From assembly GCA_021299875.1 (NCBI GenBank), contig JAJTEW010000008.1:1-64000 (forward strand): a stretch of DNA of 64,000 nucleotides. Reading direction: 5' to 3'. Below are positions 61,785 to 64,000 of this stretch, in pieces. The DNA is from Comamonadaceae bacterium (GTDB lineage Bacteria > Pseudomonadota > Gammaproteobacteria > Burkholderiales > Burkholderiaceae_C). The notes under the pieces were generated by a model that did not search any database, was not told where the DNA came from, and was given only the letters and a program-made list of their open reading frames with translations. Each line of letters opens with the position of its first letter. The first letter of the stretch is position 1. The translations under genes and the position numbers were made by a program.

Positions 61785-62747
61785 TCAACTTTCAAAAGCG
61801 TGTTTCAAGGCCCGGCCCGCATCGGCATGCGCTTGCAAGGCATCGGGGATGGCGCGGCCCATGGTGATGAAACCGTGCACCACGCCTTTGTAAATGTCCA
61901 GATCGACCGGCACACCCGCCATCCGCAGGGTGTCGGCGTACTGCACGCCCTCGTCCACCAGCGGGTCGCATTCGGCCAAACCGATCCAGGCGGGCGCCAA
62001 GCCTGTGTGATCGGACGCATTCATGGGAGCAAAGCGCCAATTGTCGCGGTCGTTATCGTCGATGTAGTTGGCAAAAAACCAGTCAACCGTAACCTTGTCA
62101 AGCATGAAGCCATCTGCAAAAGTGTGGTGCGAAGCGGTGTCTTGCCGGGCGATGCAGCCGGGGTAAAACAGCATCTGCAGGCGCAGGGGCAAGCCCGTAT
62201 CACGGGCCATCAGGGCGCACACGGCGGCCAAGGTGCCGCCTGCACTGTCGCCACCCACGGCCATTCGCGTGGTGTCCAGTCCCAGGCTCTGGCCATGTTG
62301 CTGCAGCCAGTTCAGGGCGTCCCAGCTGTCATGCACGGCCGTTGGAAAGCGGTGCTCAGGGGCCAGTCGGTAATCCAGCGACACCACGGCGCAATGCCCT
62401 TGGCGTGAGAGTTGGCGGCACAGCACATCGTGGGTGGTGAGGCTGCCCACAGTGAAACCGCCGCCATGGATGTAAAGCAACACGGGTAAGGCGGTATCGC
62501 TTTGGGGCGCATACAAACGGGCGGGCATGGCGTGGCCGTCGCGCGCTGGGATGGTCAAGTTGTGCACCCGGTCCACATGCGGCGCAGGCTGCAGGTCCAG
62601 CATCGGCCCGCCGATGTCATAAAACTCGCGCGCTTGGGCAGGTGTCATCGCGGCCATGGGCGGGCGGCCTGCCCGATGCACCCGCTCAATCAGGCTGCGC
62701 GAAGCGGTGTTCAGCAAGGCGCGCGGGTTGGAGTGGTGGCTGCTCAT
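61785..62747 (-). CDS. Alpha/beta-hydrolase, hormone-sensitive lipase-like esterase
   Basis: A 320-residue cytoplasmic esterase of family IV. It has the oxyanion HGGG motif (YIHGGGFTVGS), the nucleophile GDSAG (MAVGGDSAGGTLAAV), the acid in AECDPLVDEG and the catalytic His in VVHGFITMG. The substrate is unknown; short-chain esters are typical of this family. It leads the two-gene unit with the thioesterase-GNAT fusion, which suggests a joint role in acyl-group metabolism, though this is inference. Confidence 0.88.
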   Translation of the reverse strand: MSSHHSNPRALLNTASRSLIERVHRAGRPPMAAMTPAQAREFYDIGGPMLDLQPAPHVDRVHNLTIPARDGHAMPARLYAPQSDTALPVLLYIHGGGFTVGSLTTHDVLCRQLSRQGHCAVVSLDYRLAPEHRFPTAVHDSWDALNWLQQHGQSLGLDTTRMAVGGDSAGGTLAAVCALMARDTGLPLRLQMLFYPGCIARQDTASHHTFADGFMLDKVTVDWFFANYIDDNDRDNWRFAPMNASDHTGLAPAWIGLAECDPLVDEGVQYADTLRMAGVPVDLDIYKGVVHGFITMGRAIPDALQAHADAGRALKHAFES

Positions 62748-62880
62748 GAATAGGGGAAAACTGAAGAAAGTCGCTGGGCCTGCTCATGGATGGGATCGCC
62801 GTTTTGGCAAACAAGGGTGACAGCCCTGGCGTGTCAACAGCGCTTTCCTGCATCAAAATGGCCCTTATCGTACAACGGCC

Positions 62881-62914
62881 CGCCCCGCTGTTCTGTCACT
62901 TCAGAACCGGGGCG
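62881..62914 (+). other. Strong inverted repeat just upstream of the alcohol dehydrogenase gene
   Basis: Outer arms CGCCCCG (62881-62887) and CGGGGCG (62908-62914) and inner arms GTTCTG (62890-62895) and CAGAAC (62902-62907) give 13 perfect base pairs with one 2-base bulge and a 6-base loop. It lies seven bases before the ribosome site GGAG (62922-62925) and has no T-run, so it looks like an operator or leader hairpin rather than a terminator. Confidence 0.7.
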
Positions 62915-62932
62915 TCAGATTGGAGTTTTCGC

Positions 62933-64000
62933 ATGGCCTTTATCAACTACGTCACCCAGATCCAGATCGACTTTGGCGCTGTCAAGCTGCTGCAGGCCGA
63001 ATGCGAGCGCGTGGGCATCCACAAGCCCCTGATCGTGACCGATGCGGGCGTCAAAGCCGCGGGCGTGTTGCAAAAAGCCTTGGACGCCCTGCCCGGCTTG
63101 CCTGTCACGGTGTTTGACCAAACCCCCTCCAACCCGACCGAGGCGGCAGTGCGCGCTGCAGCGGCGATGTACAAGACCAACGGCTGTGATGGACTGATCG
63201 CGGTCGGCGGTGGCTCGGCCATCGACTGCGCCAAGGGCGTGGCGATTGCCGTCAGCCACGAAGGCCCGCTCAAAACCTACGCCACCATTGAGGGCGGCTC
63301 CCTCAAAATCACCGACCTTGTGGCCCCCATCATTGCCGTGCCCACCACCAGCGGCACCGGCAGCGAAGTGGCCCGGGGTGCGATTTTGATCCTGGACGAC
63401 GGCCGCAAAGTGGGCTTTCACAGCTGGTTCATCGTCCCCAAAGCGGCCATTTGCGACCCCGAGCTGACCTTCGGCCTGCCGTCCATCCTGACGGCTGCCA
63501 CCGGCATGGACGCGGTGGCGCACTGCATGGAAACCTTCATGGCCGCGCCCTTCAACCCGCCTGCAGACGGTATCGCTCTGGATGGACTGGTCCGGGGCTG
63601 GGCCCACATTGAGCGCGCCACCACGAACGGCCAAGACCGCGAAGCCCGCCTGAACATGATGAGCGCCAGCATGCAAGGCGCCATGGCCTTTCAAAAAGGC
63701 CTGGGCTGCGTGCACTCGCTCAGCCACAGCTTGGGCGGCGTCAACCCGCGCCTGCACCACGGCACCTTGAACGCCATGTTTTTGCCCGCGGTGGTGAAGT
63801 TCAATGCATCTGCCGAAAGCGTGCAAAAAGATAACCGCCTGAACCGCATGGCCCAAGCCATGGGGCTTCATAGCGGCTCGGACATCCCTGATGCCATTCG
63901 GGACATGTGCGCGCGCTTGGGTCTTCCTGCGGGGCTGGGTGCCATGGGTGTGACCGAAAGCCTATTTGACGCCGTGATCACTGGCGCGCTGGCGGACCAT
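62933..64000 (+). CDS. Iron-containing alcohol dehydrogenase (3' end outside window)
   Basis: The first 356 codons of a group III alcohol dehydrogenase. The NAD-binding region has AVGGGSAIDCAKGVA and PTTSGTGSEVARGAIL; the metal site includes GMDAVAHCMETF, GCVHSLSHSLGG and LHHGTLNAMFLP, which supply the Asp and His ligands. The ATG at 62933 has GGAG seven bases upstream. Members oxidise alcohols or reduce aldehydes; the closest functional groups include 4-hydroxybutyrate and lactaldehyde-type enzymes, and I cannot pick one. A strong hairpin precedes the gene. Confidence 0.9.
   Translation, partial: MAFINYVTQIQIDFGAVKLLQAECERVGIHKPLIVTDAGVKAAGVLQKALDALPGLPVTVFDQTPSNPTEAAVRAAAAMYKTNGCDGLIAVGGGSAIDCAKGVAIAVSHEGPLKTYATIEGGSLKITDLVAPIIAVPTTSGTGSEVARGAILILDDGRKVGFHSWFIVPKAAICDPELTFGLPSILTAATGMDAVAHCMETFMAAPFNPPADGIALDGLVRGWAHIERATTNGQDREARLNMMSASMQGAMAFQKGLGCVHSLSHSLGGVNPRLHHGTLNAMFLPAVVKFNASAESVQKDNRLNRMAQAMGLHSGSDIPDAIRDMCARLGLPAGLGAMGVTESLFDAVITGALADH

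Overview
This window is an ordinary stretch of chromosome from a betaproteobacterium. Gene order and protein sequences point to Burkholderiales, family Comamonadaceae, possibly a compact freshwater lineage of the Limnohabitans/Rhodoferax type. That placement is inferred from synteny (ndk-rlmN-rodZ-ispG-hisS-yfgM-bamB-der-hfq-hflX-hflK-hflC-yjeT-hisZ-purA; rimP-nusA-infB-rbfA-truB; smpB with ratA-ratB; mltG-tmk-holB-tatD), not from a 16S gene, since none is present. Genes are tightly packed with many ATGA/GTGA overlaps. No gene-free stretch reaches 300 bases. I saw no rRNA or tRNA gene, no CRISPR array and no insertion sequence.

Layout. 1-6.2 kb: tail of a DinG/YoaA-type helicase, bamD, rluD, scpB-rluB, ndk and rlmN. 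6.2-20.3 kb: a long forward block for envelope shape, isoprenoid synthesis, translation, outer-membrane assembly, GTPases, Hfq, the HflKC membrane complex, histidine and adenylate synthesis, closed by a hairpin. 20.3-28.5 kb: a mixed region with a cystathionine beta-lyase-like enzyme, a DUF2189 membrane protein, mnmH/selU, a GDSL esterase back-to-back with an ABC ATPase, rlmB, a small lipoprotein, a two-gene chromate transporter and fabI. 28.5-34.1 kb: a yejABEF-type peptide importer. 34.2-44.5 kb: rimP-nusA-infB-rbfA-truB-typA, a DMT exporter and an enoyl-CoA hydratase-family enzyme. 44.6-50.2 kb: smpB, ratAB, a methyltransferase, guaB and guaA. 50.4-55.4 kb: a TadA-haloalkane dehalogenase fusion, an LD-carboxypeptidase and a penicillin-acylase-family hydrolase. 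55.5-62.7 kb: a minus-strand replication/cell-wall operon (mltG-tmk-holB-tatD-ankyrin), ygfZ, a thioesterase-GNAT fusion and an esterase. The window ends inside an iron-containing alcohol dehydrogenase.

Most notable observations. (1) A single 457-codon frame joins a complete tRNA adenosine deaminase (TadA) to a complete class-I haloalkane dehalogenase with every catalytic residue in place. (2) pilW/pilF (between rlmN and rodZ) and pilZ (between holB and tatD) are both cleanly missing from their usual positions, which suggests loss of type IV pili. (3) A GDSL esterase and an ABC ATPase have divergent start codons sharing one CATG. (4) There is a second enzyme fusion (hotdog thioesterase plus GNAT). 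(5) Several non-coding structures are unexplained: 12-bp repeats before guaB, a strong hairpin just upstream of the alcohol dehydrogenase, paired hairpins at 21.6 kb and an attenuator-like terminator ahead of rimP-nusA. No clearly new multi-gene system was found.
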